DNA from: Rhynchopus sp. YZ270_cl-10
Lineage: Eukaryota; Euglenozoa; Diplonemea; Diplonemida; Diplonemidae
Reading direction: 5' to 3'
DNA: 64,000 bases
NCBI GenBank assembly: GCA_964035575.1
Contig: OZ037836.1
Coordinates: forward strand, 1,488,001-1,552,000
Under the pieces are notes generated by a model. The model was not told where the DNA came from. It made no database searches and saw nothing but the letters and a program-made list of their open reading frames with translations. This document shows positions 48,763-58,619 of this stretch, piece by piece. The position numbers were made by a program, and so were the translations under genes. Each line of letters starts with the position of its first letter. Within the stretch, counting starts at the first letter, position 1.

Positions 48763-50811
48763 GGTCATGTTGAATCTCTTCGAGAAAGGCCACCTACTCG
48801 ACCCCGGGGTGGCCTTCGACTACAGACGGATCATGACGTGGGCTAAGATGACGCGCAAGTCGGAGGAGATCTGTGCACTGCTTGAGAACTGCAGGGTACG
48901 AGCGAAACGGAAGCAAGCGAAGTCTGGGGGGCCCATCGGGTTGGTTGCACGCGCTCTACTCCGCCTCAACTGGAAATGGGAGAGCGCCACGACAGTGACG
49001 ACGCACGACGGGAACCTCATCGATGTGAAGACCATTGAGCTAGGGGAACTCGGCCATCTTGTGCGGGAGCGCATGTTCTTCGTACGGCTCTCCAGTACGA
49101 AGACAGATGTGAATGCAAAAGGCGGAGGCAGAGCTAACCTGCGGGGGATCCGAGCAGGGGTGGACAAGGAGAAGACACTGGCGCTTACCAAGAGCAAAGT
49201 TTTGTCGGACTACGAGGCGGGGACGTTACGACACATCGTGGCTGACGGTACTCTCACGGGGGTGCGACTTGCGAGGGCAAAGTTACGAGAAACGGCCACC
49301 TGCCCGTATTGTGCTGCAGGGGTGGATGAGGATCCCAAGCATATGTGGTGGGAGTGTGTCGCATGGGAAAGCATCCGCACGGACTACCCCTTACTCCTGA
49401 ACATTGACAGAACGAACTGGCCGAACTGTCTGTCTATCTGCGGAATGTGCACACCGGAAACACCTTTGGCCACCGCCCGTGTTGCAGACCTGCAGATGAT
49501 GATGGTGAGGATCCTCATCGAGCGATACCGGCAAAACAGGACACAAGAGATGAAGCCGCAACTGGAGCAAGAGCGTTATCCGTGGACATGGGAACCGGAT
49601 GCGGACACGACGACGCAGTATCCGAATGTGTTAGGAAGCTGCACCCTCCCAGTGAAGAAATGGCCGTATGGACGTGCGTTGCTGCTGGCGATTGCCTACT
49701 GGCTGGGAGGCCTACGGTGGAGCAACGAGGCTGGACGCGAAGTCTCGCACATGGAACTCCTCATTGACTTCGAGGTCTCCACGGGGATGGACATCCGCCC
49801 CGGAGATAAGACTGGAAAAAAGCCGCCAAAAGTGAAGCAACCGGGGAACGGGGCTGGGGGCGTGGTCAATGGTGGTGGGGGTGGCGACGGGGAAATGGAT
49901 GACGGGGGTGGGGAGGGTGGCAGCGACGACGGCGACGGCGACGACGTGATGCCAGAAGCTCTTCCCCACAACGAAATGGCGAAAGCGACCACTTTTGGTC
50001 ACATGCTGTCTACTCTCCGAACCCATGCTGCAACGCCACTGCATCCGGGTAAGCCGAAGATAGCTATGACACTGACGTCGTTCGGGGCACACGGTCTCGC
50101 CGGTATCGACTGCCGTCCTGTTTTTGCCGGCGGTGAAGAGACCATACGTGTTCTACGTGCACTTTTCGACGCTGGCACGGCGTACCGACAGCAGCGCAAG
50201 ACGGAAGGCATGACGGAGGGGGAGATTAGGGGCAACGGTAGAGCGAGGGGTACGTGGATGGGGGAGTACGCTGCTGAGACGGCATACCCCCCCGCAGACG
50301 AGAGGGGAAGGAGGGCGCTGCGCTTTTTCGAGCAGGCAGAAGAGGAGAACGTGCCCATACGTTACAGGCACGATGAGCACGTGAAACCAGGAGACGCGCC
50401 TGTGAAGGCACCTGCAGGAGCGATCTCGATTGGGCCATTTGCGATCTGTGTGCAGCACCGGAAGGCCCGATGTGACGCCTGTGCGAAGGACCAGATGGCA
50501 GACCTGAGGCACTGCTGCTATGCGCACCACTCCGACGGCGATGGGCTGGCCATTCGACACGAGGCGTGCACACGACACAGACTCTCGAGATGCGGAAATT
50601 GCGTGCGGGACAAGACAACCCTGGACCACTGCTGCCGCCGCCACCACGACACTGCGGGGGGGCGACAGACGACGTTGGGAGGCCTCTTCAGCAAGAAGAA
50701 GCAGAAGGATGGACACAGCAGGGGCGGTGATGGACTTATGTAACATCACCTCCACGATGTATTGTATCACCTATCTCGGATAGGGGTGCATGCATCGAAA
50801 ACGGACCCCTA
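48763..50811 (+). mobile_element. 5'-truncated LINE in LRR copy C, TSD 19 bp
   Basis: Flanked by CCTCACGAAGACGAAGAAG at 48744-48762 and 50812-50830. It has no poly(A) tail. Its protein is related to that of insertion B, but its 3' end is different, so this is a second subfamily. Confidence 0.8.
48766..50743 (+). CDS. C-terminal part of a LINE polyprotein with CCHC knuckle and Cys/His tail
   Basis: The open frame continues from the ubiquitin-like codons into the LINE at about 48766, so only the part from VMLNLFEKGHLLDPGVAFDY onward is LINE. Segments in order: post-RT thumb-like region with NWKWESATTVTTHDG; LRGIRAGVDKEKTLALTKSK; knuckle CPYCAAGVDEDPKHMWWECV; the GLRWSN...MELLIDFEVSTGMDI segment; a Gly/Asp-rich linker; and a Cys/His-rich end (CVQHRKARCDAC, HCCYAHH, HCCRRHH). 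RT and endonuclease are missing through 5' truncation. The pattern fits LINE proteins known from protists. The Cys/His tail probably binds RNA or DNA. Confidence 0.75.
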
Positions 50812-51536
50812 CCTCACGAAGACGAAGAAGTACGAAGCCATTGCAGAGCTTCATGCGTTGGGTGTGACCGACATCACAGCCGAGAAGTTGGAGAGTGTGG
50901 AGGATCCTGAGGTGGCGTGTTTGCTTCTGCAGGCGGAGGTTACGACTGTCATTCCGGATTGGTTCTTGTCAGACACTTCGTTGACGAGACTTGATCTCAG
51001 TGCTGAGTCCATTGTGACTCACATTGGAGACAGGTTCCTGGCCCACTGCACCTCGTTGACAAGTCTGGACCTCTCTGGGTTGAGCAATGTGACGCAGGTT
51101 GGTGAGAGCTTCCTTGTCAACTGCAACAGCTTAACGACCCTGGATTTGTCACCATTCAGCAACCTGTCGCAGGTGGGTGCGTGGTTCCTTGAGGGCTGCA
51201 CCAGCTTAACGAGCCTGGATTTGTTATCACTCAGCAACGTGACGCAGGTGGGTGCGGGCTTCCTTACGGCCTGCAGCAGTTTAACGACACTGGATTTGTC
51301 ACCACTCAGGAATGTGACGCATATTCGTTTGTACTTTGGAAGTACGCGTTTTGCTGGGAACTGCACTTCGTTGACGAGCATTTACCTTTCCGGCTGCAGC
51401 AGTGTTGTGTCCGAAGAAGTGAGGAACGACGAGCAGCTGAGTAAGCTTGTGGTTGAAGCACGTCCGAAACGAAGCAGAGACGAATCCCCCGAGCAAAGCC
51501 AGAAGCGACAGAGACACGCACAATGACGACGGAGAC

Positions 51537-51812
51537 ACGCCTACCTTTCAGAGTGCGCTATCCGCTAACAGAGGTGCCCTCTCCCTTGAGTGCCATGGTC
51601 GTCTCGCACTGCTGTCACTGAATCAGGATATCGAACGCAGATATGCTGTTGAATGCAAGCTGAGACACGGATTTCCGGCAGTCGAAGAACCCGACGCTGA
51701 TGATGAGGAACAAGAAGAACAAGCCCCGAACGATAAGGAAGAGCTTGTCACTCTTGATGAGGCCGTGCAAGTCATGAGGCCTGCAGTTGAGGCCTTGGGA
51801 GATCAAACTTGA
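51537..51812 (+). pseudogene. Acidic C-terminal coding fragment, unknown protein
   Basis: Directly after LRR copy C, the frame reads TPTFQSALSANRGALSLECH, then LNQDIERRYAVECKLRHGFP, then an acidic run (EEPDADDEEQEEQAPNDKEE) and DEAVQVMRPAVEALGDQT, then stop. It has no start codon of its own. It looks like the end of a real protein joined to the LRR gene's 3' side. No family is recognised; the acidic tail is reminiscent of some transposase C-termini. Confidence 0.35.
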
Positions 51813-53692
51813 TGTGTTTTGACAGTCTCGCCTGTTTCATTCAATTTTTACTTTTCGTCTTCACCCTACATTTCTTCGGTTTCTCCTTGAAAGGAAACTA
51901 CGTGATTTTTATATTACTATTTTTGTTGCATGTATCTTCCAGTCCTGTGGCTGGCTGGAATAACTGGATGCATGCAACCCTGCAGTGCCATCAGCCATCT
52001 TGAGTTCACGAGATTACTGTGAACTCCGCTGCAGTTGCTGTGTTACATTTTACTGTTTCCTCAGTCCGCTAACTTTTTTGAAAGATATTTTTACGTCCAG
52101 TGGATGTTTCCCACTGCTCGATGTTATGCATCACTTTTTTTTTACTTTTCTTCCCGACTGTTGGTGAACAAGACCATCCCCTCACCACCCCAATACTGGT
52201 GATAGCACTCTGTGCTGTTACGCTGTGCTGCAAAAGAATCCCCACAAAAACCCATGTCTTATTCATTACAACGTACCTCCCCGCCCAACCCCCCTTTTTT
52301 TCTGTAATCCATCACTCTGAACTCGTTGACACCACGTGGTCTTTCACTGTCTTCTTGGTAGCTTGCACGAAGAGGTGTGAGGTGTGCTTGGGGTGCTTGG
52401 GGTGCTTGGGGTGCTTGGGGTGCTTGGGGTGTGGAGTCAACTCTTGTGCTGTGCTGGAGGAAGGGGTGTGGGAGGTGGAGGTGCACAGTGTTGTGAGTGT
52501 GGGGGGTTTGGGTGTGGCGCTTCCCGCCGTCGTTTTGTGGTGATGATGGGAGGGGAAGCTGTGTCTGGCGGTGGGGGTGCTTTCGTGCATTTGTCTGGCA
52601 CCTCAGCTTGTCTGTGGTTGCAGCACGAGAGCACCTTTGGCGTTCTTCCTTGCGTGGGGTGGGTGGAGACAGCGTGGAGGCTGTGCGGGTTTCTTGCAGA
52701 ACGGGGCAGGTAACGGTGCGTGAGAGGGGCAGGGGAAGGTGGGTTTGCTTTCGTGAGGAGGGAACGTCTGTGGGGTATGTAAGATAGAAACAGCCTGCAG
52801 TCTGGTTCCTCTTCGTAATGCATGTCACACATGCATGACCCTGTGTCTGCAATGCTCCCCGCTCATGTGGCTGATGAGTGGAAGCGGGGGTAGGCCTTGT
52901 CAGATGTAAACCACGAAGTGGATGTAGGACTGCATGGTTGGGGTCCACCCCAGAGTGCCTCTATGAGGCCAATGAGGGTTGTTGGGCATTTATTGGGAGG
53001 AAGTAATTTTTCAATAATTTGGCGTCAGCCCGAAATTCCCAATGCAATCAAACGATTCATATGCAGTGTATGCCTAGGGCTACACGCTGCGCACCACACT
53101 GAGTAACATGCGTTTGCATGCCGCTCTGCTTGGCACAATATGCTAGCATGTTGCTAACTGCATTTGCCTGCATTATTGGGCACCGCCACCCTCCACCTGG
53201 GCCAGCTACGCCACCGCCAAGAATCTGCTTCACCTTTTGCGGGGGGCTTCTTCGAACCTACTCACCACAAGGCTGTATGCGTGCATAGGACCAGCACATC
53301 TTCTTCTCCAGGGTGCATGCTTCTGACGTCACCTTCACTGTGTGCGCAGTGCGTTCAAACGCATGCACGATGTCCACAGCTTGCGTAGTGTCCTCTGCAG
53401 AGCTGCGCACCAGGGCAGTCCCCTGACGCTGAACAGGTGTCTTGCAGCATTCACCTTTGCCAGCACCGTGCCAGATGCGAAGGTTGTTGGGCTCTGTGAT
53501 CCGTTCAGAGGTGTCTAGGTAGGGTGGGCTACCTCTGTGAACAGCCGTAACGTCATGGACGGGGCAAGCACGGTATTGGGCACGAATGTGTGCATGTGAG
53601 ACACGAGCATGTTTCGTGAGGCAAGATGCTCATTACCTTAGTAACAAAGACCTTTTGGTTTTACATTGTACTTCCTCCCCAAGACAAGATGG
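51813..53692. other. Noncoding region with LRR-gene 3' flank repeat
   Basis: 52216-52385 matches the 3' flanks of LRR copies A and B. 52383-52435 is a short minisatellite (unit GTGCTTGGGG, about 5 copies). 52895-52930 resembles 38590-38625. The Pro/His-rich open frame on the minus strand has no homologue in the window and looks compositional. Confidence 0.5.
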
Positions 53693-54690
53693 AAAAAGAA
53701 CAGTGCTCTCAAGATCCTCCACGTAGGGGAGGATATTTCCTCCAGGGGCTTTTTTTTTTTTTTTCAGGCTTTTTTGGTGGAGGATTTCCTCCATTATTTT
53801 TTTTTTTTTGGCGGGCTCGGGTGGAGGATTATCCTCCTAGGGGTTTTATAGTGGGGGGTCACTTTGTCTCCCCCGAGGGAGCCAATATTTTCCCGAGCCT
53901 GTATGCACCGTCCAGGGCTGCACCTTTTGCCTGCGGCGCCATTTTCATTTTTCGCTACTCAAAAAAAGGGTTCGTTGAGTGATTCTGTGGTGTAAAAGGA
54001 AGCATTTTTACACCGTACCCTAATTTTTTTTCGCCTGCGGCGCCATGTATATTAATTTTTTTGCTCCGCAAAAAAATAGAGTTGACAATGTCTTTGGATA
54101 CCCTTGCATTTTGCAGCCAAAAAATACAACTTGGCCAAAGCTGCAAAAAATTTACCATTTCAAAAAAATTACCCGCCGTTGCATCAGCCCCTGCTTCTGG
54201 AAGACGTCTTGGTTTTGTACGGTTCGTGGAGCGTACGGTGCAAGAGAAAGGATTAGATTTCCGTTTTTTATTATCTCGTAAAATTGACCCGCCTCTCCGC
54301 TCTGTGGCTGTCAGGGAGGCGCGCGCGAAGCGCGCGACGACCGCTCGTTGCGGGGGAAATTTTTTTTTTTTGGGGGGGTTTTTTTCATACATTGAAATCC
54401 CCGGGAGTCGCGGAGACTCTCCACTGGTGTTTTCGAGAGTTTTAGCGATTAAAAAAAAAGAAAAAAAATTCGCGATTAATCGCGAATTTGTGAAAAACTC
54501 TCGAAAACTCTCCAATTTAAAAAAAAAACTCTCCAAAACTCTCCAAAACTCTCCAATACTCCCCGATTTAAAAAAAATACTCTCGAAAACTCTCCAATTT
54601 ATAAAATAAAAATTTGCGATTAATCGCGAATTTATGAAAAAATCTCGAAAACTGGGCCATCTATAAACGGGGAGAGATTTTTTCACAAGC

Positions 54691-55369
54691 TCTCACTACG
54701 TTCCGAGGGGGTTTTTGTACTTTAGTGGTGTGGCTGGCAACATGTATTCTGTGGTGGTCAAAAGTGCAATGTTCCTTCTCCAATGGATTTATTGGGTGTA
54801 CTGCTATACTGGGACAATATGGTCAGATCACTCTTCAAACCACCTGGAAAAGTGCACGACATCTAAAAATTTCCGCCTGCGGCGGGAAGCCTCGACCCGT
54901 TTTCACCCTTTTCTTGTTCCTTATCCCCATATTTAAAATAGCCCTGCTTACATGTGGTGGTATGCTTCAGTGCTGGTATGGTGTACCATTTTTCGCCCAG
55001 AGTAATTTAAGCGTAATTATATCTTAAACAGGTGTGGATAATTTCCAAGCGCGGAATTAACCCGTCGCATTTGTGATCGACCTGTGGGCTCGTTTGCTCA
55101 TGTCCGCCACCACTGTGCCGCCTAAAGCCGCGAGGCTTATCACCCCTCTGTCGTGGTGGGTGCATTTTGCGAATCAATCGGTAGGTGTAATGTGAGTACG
55201 TAGACTGAACGTGTGCCCAGGTAGGCGCAGGTCAGATGCGGATAGCACCAGGTGTGCACGGTTGTGTTTGGGGTAAAATGCTACAAAAAATCGCGATTTT
55301 ACTCCCGGGGATTAATCGCGAATTTTGTCGCGATTAATCGCGAAAACTCTCCGTAAAAAAAAAAAAAAA
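54691..55369. other. Interior of the nested foldback element; no gene
   Basis: Balanced-composition sequence with the mini-hairpin TTCCGCC-TGC-GGCGGGAA at 54871-54888. No domain is visible in any frame. It may be captured host DNA. Confidence 0.4.
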
Positions 55370-57067
55370 CACATGACGCACGGACTGGACGTGCTGTGGG
55401 AGGCCCACCTGCAAACCGTTGCGTACCACCTCCGACGTGTAGCTGCCAACGACTACGAGAAGTTCATGCGACTGCCCGACTCACCTGGACATGCTGCCGC
55501 ACTCTCCACCACCAAACCACCTGGCCGCACCTGGCTCTCAGAGGCTACCGACACCATCGACGACTCCAAGGCGTACAGGCACAGTGAACGTGCATTGCTG
55601 TGTGAACACGACCCCGTATGTCCCTGGGAATGGGAGGAGCTCTCGCAGTCTCTGCGGATCACCCCCACCATACCGGGCATCAACAAGAGCAGCGGAATGC
55701 CGGCTGACATCATGCTACTGCGGGCGGAAGAGACCCTCGCCGCTCTACCCAACTACGACGTGCACGTCTACACCGACGGGTCGTGCCAAGACGTGTCCCA
55801 GCGCGTGACCGCCGCTGACCCTAACCCACCTGTGCATCAACGTGGTGGCGCTGGCGCCGTGTTCTACGCGGGGGATCGACTACACTCCCACACCAAGGAG
55901 CTGCAAACCGGAGCGGGCACAGTGAGCTCCAGTTACCAGGCTGAGCTGGTGGCAATCTGCCTTGGCTTGGAAGGCATCACGACCTGGGACGCACCCGCAG
56001 AAGTGCTCCTGCTCACGGACTCGCAATCCGCACTGATGGCGCTGGCGAGTGGCCCATGCGGGGTGCACGAGGACACGCTGCACCGACTCTGGCGTCTCCT
56101 ACACTCACGTGCCCGTGAAGGGTACAAACTCCACCTGCACTACATCCCCTCCCACGTGGGGGTGCTAGGCAATGAGGCAGCCGACAAGCTCGCTAGCCGT
56201 GCGAACAACAGCCCCGCGAACCACGAGCGGATCAGCCTTGCGAGCATCCGCGCGTGCGTAAAGCGACGTGCCCTCAGCCGCGAGCCCACACCGTCTGAGC
56301 GCAGCATCTACTCCTACAAGAGTGGATCCACCACCGCCCTGCACCGACCTGCGCTGCGTACACCGCACCTCACGCGGCTGGGTGCGACGACCATCCGCAA
56401 CCTCCGAGTGGAACGCCACCCACTCGTCTACAACAAGCTGCACCCGGACAGGACGGCGTACTGTCCACGTTGCTCCGAAGAGGCTTCGCTCCGCCACATC
56501 TTCTCCCGGTGCAGCAACCCCGCAACCCCACGCTCCAGCCTCCCTTCAACGAACCTGGGGCAGCTGATGCAACGCCACGAGGCAGACGTGCTCCGCTTCC
56601 TTTGCGAGGCTGGATACCTGGACGATGAAATTGAATCACTCATGCGCCATTGAGTCACTGATGTGGCACCGGCGTGATGACTTTTTAAACCTACCTTATC
56701 AAAATAAGCATCAAAATTAAAAAAAAAAAAAAAAAAAAAGAAACAGAAACAAAAACAAAAAAAAAAACAAAAAAAAAACCCAATTTTTTTAGCTTTTATA
56801 TGGGGGCATGTCCCCTTTTGTCGTCAGCCCAGAGTCAGTAGGCTCTGCCACACCTTGGGGAGAGGTGTGCGGACTGTGTCTCCAAGAGGAAAAGGGAAGC
56901 TGTCCCCCCTGCCCCGTCGCAGTGTGGAACCCCGCTAAGTAGCACAACAACAAAACTAAGCAAGAGGCAGTACCAGTGGCGCGGCTACCAATAACTACCG
57001 TGTAGTCAGCGTCACGCCTACCATGGTAGGTTACAGTGAAAAAAAAAAAAAAAAAAAAAAAAAAAAA
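55370..57067 (+). mobile_element. 5'-truncated ingi/L1Tc-like LINE with poly(A) tail
   Basis: Contains the end of the polyprotein (to 56653), then a roughly 385-bp 3' UTR with an internal A-rich tract and GGGGGCATGTCCCC..., ending in CATGGTAGGTTACAGTG and a poly(A) of about 30. The same 3' end and UTR recur at 58441-58619 plus 59960-60314, and a UTR piece at 2285. The RT domain is lost by 5' truncation. Confidence 0.8.
55373..56653 (+). CDS. LINE polyprotein C-terminus: RNase H and zinc knuckle
   Basis: 426 aa from the first Met in the truncated fragment. After a region with WLSEATDTIDDSKAYRHSER, an RNase H domain spans about residues 150-275: VYTDGSC (first Asp), SSYQAELVAICLGLEG (Glu), LLTDSQSALMAL (second Asp) and HVGVLGNEAADKLASRAN (last Asp), so all catalytic positions are present. 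A knuckle CPRCSEEASLRHIFSRC follows near residue 375, and the protein ends EIESLMRH. RNase H after RT in a single ORF is the ingi/L1Tc arrangement. The RNase H removes the RNA strand after target-primed reverse transcription. Confidence 0.85.
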   Translation: MTHGLDVLWEAHLQTVAYHLRRVAANDYEKFMRLPDSPGHAAALSTTKPPGRTWLSEATDTIDDSKAYRHSERALLCEHDPVCPWEWEELSQSLRITPTIPGINKSSGMPADIMLLRAEETLAALPNYDVHVYTDGSCQDVSQRVTAADPNPPVHQRGGAGAVFYAGDRLHSHTKELQTGAGTVSSSYQAELVAICLGLEGITTWDAPAEVLLLTDSQSALMALASGPCGVHEDTLHRLWRLLHSRAREGYKLHLHYIPSHVGVLGNEAADKLASRANNSPANHERISLASIRACVKRRALSREPTPSERSIYSYKSGSTTALHRPALRTPHLTRLGATTIRNLRVERHPLVYNKLHPDRTAYCPRCSEEASLRHIFSRCSNPATPRSSLPSTNLGQLMQRHEADVLRFLCEAGYLDDEIESLMRH

Positions 57068-57261
57068 CACTCTCGAAAACTCTCGAAACCAAAAAAACAC
57101 TCACGGGGAGTTCGTTTTTTTTGATTTTTTGCCAAACTCCCCGTGACTCCCCGGGATTTCAATGTATGTTTTTTGCAAAAATGAAATCCTCCTCATTTCG
57201 AAAATTCTGCTTTTTTCGTGGAGGATCTTGAGAGCCCTGAAAAAGAAACTGTTATTTTTAC

Positions 57262-58173
57262 GTGCACTTCGAGGATTTCAGAGCGAATCAGCACACAGTC
57301 GAGGTGGGTGCAGATGACACAGTGGAGGGCTTGCGGCGGAAGGTGGCGTCTGCAATGGGGTTGCCTGAAGACGGCTTTTGCATGAGTTTCGGAGACGAAG
57401 CGATGGGAGAAGGAGCGGACATGACGCAGCTGAGTGCTGGTGACACAATCATCCTCACGAAGTCGAAGAAGCAAAAAGCCATTGCAGAGCTTCATGCGTT
57501 GGGTGTGACCGACATCACAGCCGAGAAGTTGGAGAGTGTGGAGGATCCTGAGGTGGCGTGTTTGCTTCTGCAGGCGGAGGTTGCGACTGTCATTCCGGGT
57601 TTCTTCTTGTCACACACTTCGTTGACGAGACTTGATCTCAGTGCTGAGTCCATTGTGACTCACATTGGAGACGGCTTCCTGTACCACTGCACCTCGTTGA
57701 CAAGTATCAATCTTTCTGGGTTGAGCAATGTGACGCAGGTTGATAACGGCTTTCTTGTCGGATGCAGCAGCTTAAACAACATCGATTTATCTCCACTCAG
57801 CAATGTGACGCAGGTTGATGCAGCGTTCCTTCAGGACTGCAGCAGCTTAACGACCCTGGATTTGTCGCCACTCAGCAATGTAACGAAGGTTGATAACGGC
57901 TTTCTCCACGGATGCAAGAGCTTAACGACCCTGGATTTATCTCCACTCAGCAACGTGACGCATATTCGTAGCGGTTTAGGAGGTACTACTGCTGCACAAT
58001 TTGCTGCGTACTGCCCTTCGTTGACGAGCATTTACCTTTCCGGCTGCAGCAGTGTTGTGTCCAACGAAGTGAGGAACGGCGAGCTGAGTAAGCTTGTGGT
58101 TGAAGCACGTCCGAAACGAAGCAGAGACGAATCCCCCGAGCAAAGCCAGAAGCGACGTCGACACGCACAATGA
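57262..58173 (+). pseudogene. Ubiquitin-like/LRR gene, copy D: full-length body without a start codon
   Basis: The frame covers 303 residues from VHFEDFRANQHTVEVGADDT onward, uninterrupted. It has the ubiquitin-like domain (to about residue 68), the AIAELHALGVTDITAEKLES linker, six or so LRRs (NVTQVDNGFLVGCSSLNNID and similar) and the basic tail RPKRSRDESPEQSQKRRRHA. The family's first two codons (Met-Asp) are missing: TAC precedes GTG at 57262 and no in-frame ATG exists back to a stop. Either a spliced 5' exon supplies the start, or the copy is dead. The hAT-like element lies just upstream. Of the four copies it is the only one not split by a retroelement. Confidence 0.75.
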
Positions 58174-58330
58174 CGACGTGGTGTGTTGGTGGCAGGGCAG
58201 CACCTCCCCGAGGTGGAGGGTCTCTGGCAGTGTGTTTGCTTGCGTCCTCTGGTTCGGAGAAGAAGAGACAGTGCTGACAGGTGGTCTGTTGGTAGGTTTT
58301 TTTGCGGAGGGGTTTTTTTTTTGTTAGGAC
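58174..58330. repeat. 3' flank of LRR copy D
   Basis: The first 90 or so bases match the flanks of copies A and B, then the sequence diverges (CAGTGCTGACAGGTGG...). Confidence 0.6.
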
Positions 58331-58619
58331 AAATACCATGGATGTAGAAAGTACTTCACGTACTTTTTTTGAAAAAAAAAAGTAAAAAAGTACGTGACGA
58401 AAAATAAAAAAAAACGTACTTTTTTTTTTTTGAAAAAAAAGTCCAGCCTCCCTACAACGAACCTGGGGCAGCTGATGCAGCGCCATGAGGCAGACGTGCT
58501 CCGCTTCCTTTGCGAGGCTGGATATCTGGACGATGAAATTGAATCACTCATGCGCCATTGAGTCACTGATGTGACACCGGCGTGATGACTTTTTAACCTA
58601 CCTTATCAAAATAAGAAAC

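Larger units (their letters stand above)
48546..51526 (+). pseudogene. Ubiquitin-like/LRR gene, copy C: proper start, split by a LINE
   Basis: Piece 48546-48762 encodes MDVHFEDFRANQHTVEVGAD... and the ubiquitin-like domain up to ILTKTKK. Piece 50812-51526 encodes the rest: a linker (AIAELHALGVTDITAEKLES), the longest intact LRR run here (repeats such as SLTSLDLSGLSNVTQVGESF, about 24 residues each), a last IYLSGCSSVVSEE repeat, and the basic tail RPKRSRDESPEQSQKRQRHA, which looks like a bipartite nuclear localisation signal. The LINE lies between, flanked by a 19-bp duplication. Without the LINE the gene would read as one frame of about 300 aa. It shows the true family N-terminus. Confidence 0.85.
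54386..57168. mobile_element. Foldback element (CATACATTG ends) nested in the hAT-like element
   Basis: The ends are CATACATTGAAATCCC and its complement, flanked by T6 on both sides. The interior is built of ACTCTCGAAAACTCTCC units and CGCGATTAATCGCG palindromes (54420-54690 and 55290-55350, 57065-57145). CA...TG ends and a 6-bp duplication match the elements at 34000 and 58337. Confidence 0.75.
53701..57239. mobile_element. 3.5-kb hAT-like foldback element, TSD AAAAAGAA, with nested insertions
   Basis: The ends are CAGTGCTCTCAAGATCC and, as complement, CAGGGCTCTCAAGATCC, flanked by AAAAAGAA at 53693-53700 and 57240-57247. Subterminal GGAGGATATTTCCTCC-type palindromes repeat at 53718-53845. 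No transposase is present. It is inserted 14 bp upstream of the remaining LRR copy D coding sequence. Nested inside are a second element (54386-57168) and a LINE. Confidence 0.85.

Noticed and set aside
52259-52948. 229-aa Pro/His/Thr-rich minus-strand frame
   Set aside because: Composition follows the G/T-rich plus strand and a 10-bp minisatellite; no domain, and not conserved in the related flanks at 7706 and 18374.
56801-57037. Repeat with GGGGGCATGTCCCC considered as a separate SINE
   Set aside because: Both longer copies follow the same LINE 3' end and finish at a poly(A), so it is better explained as the LINE 3' UTR; no clear A and B boxes are visible.
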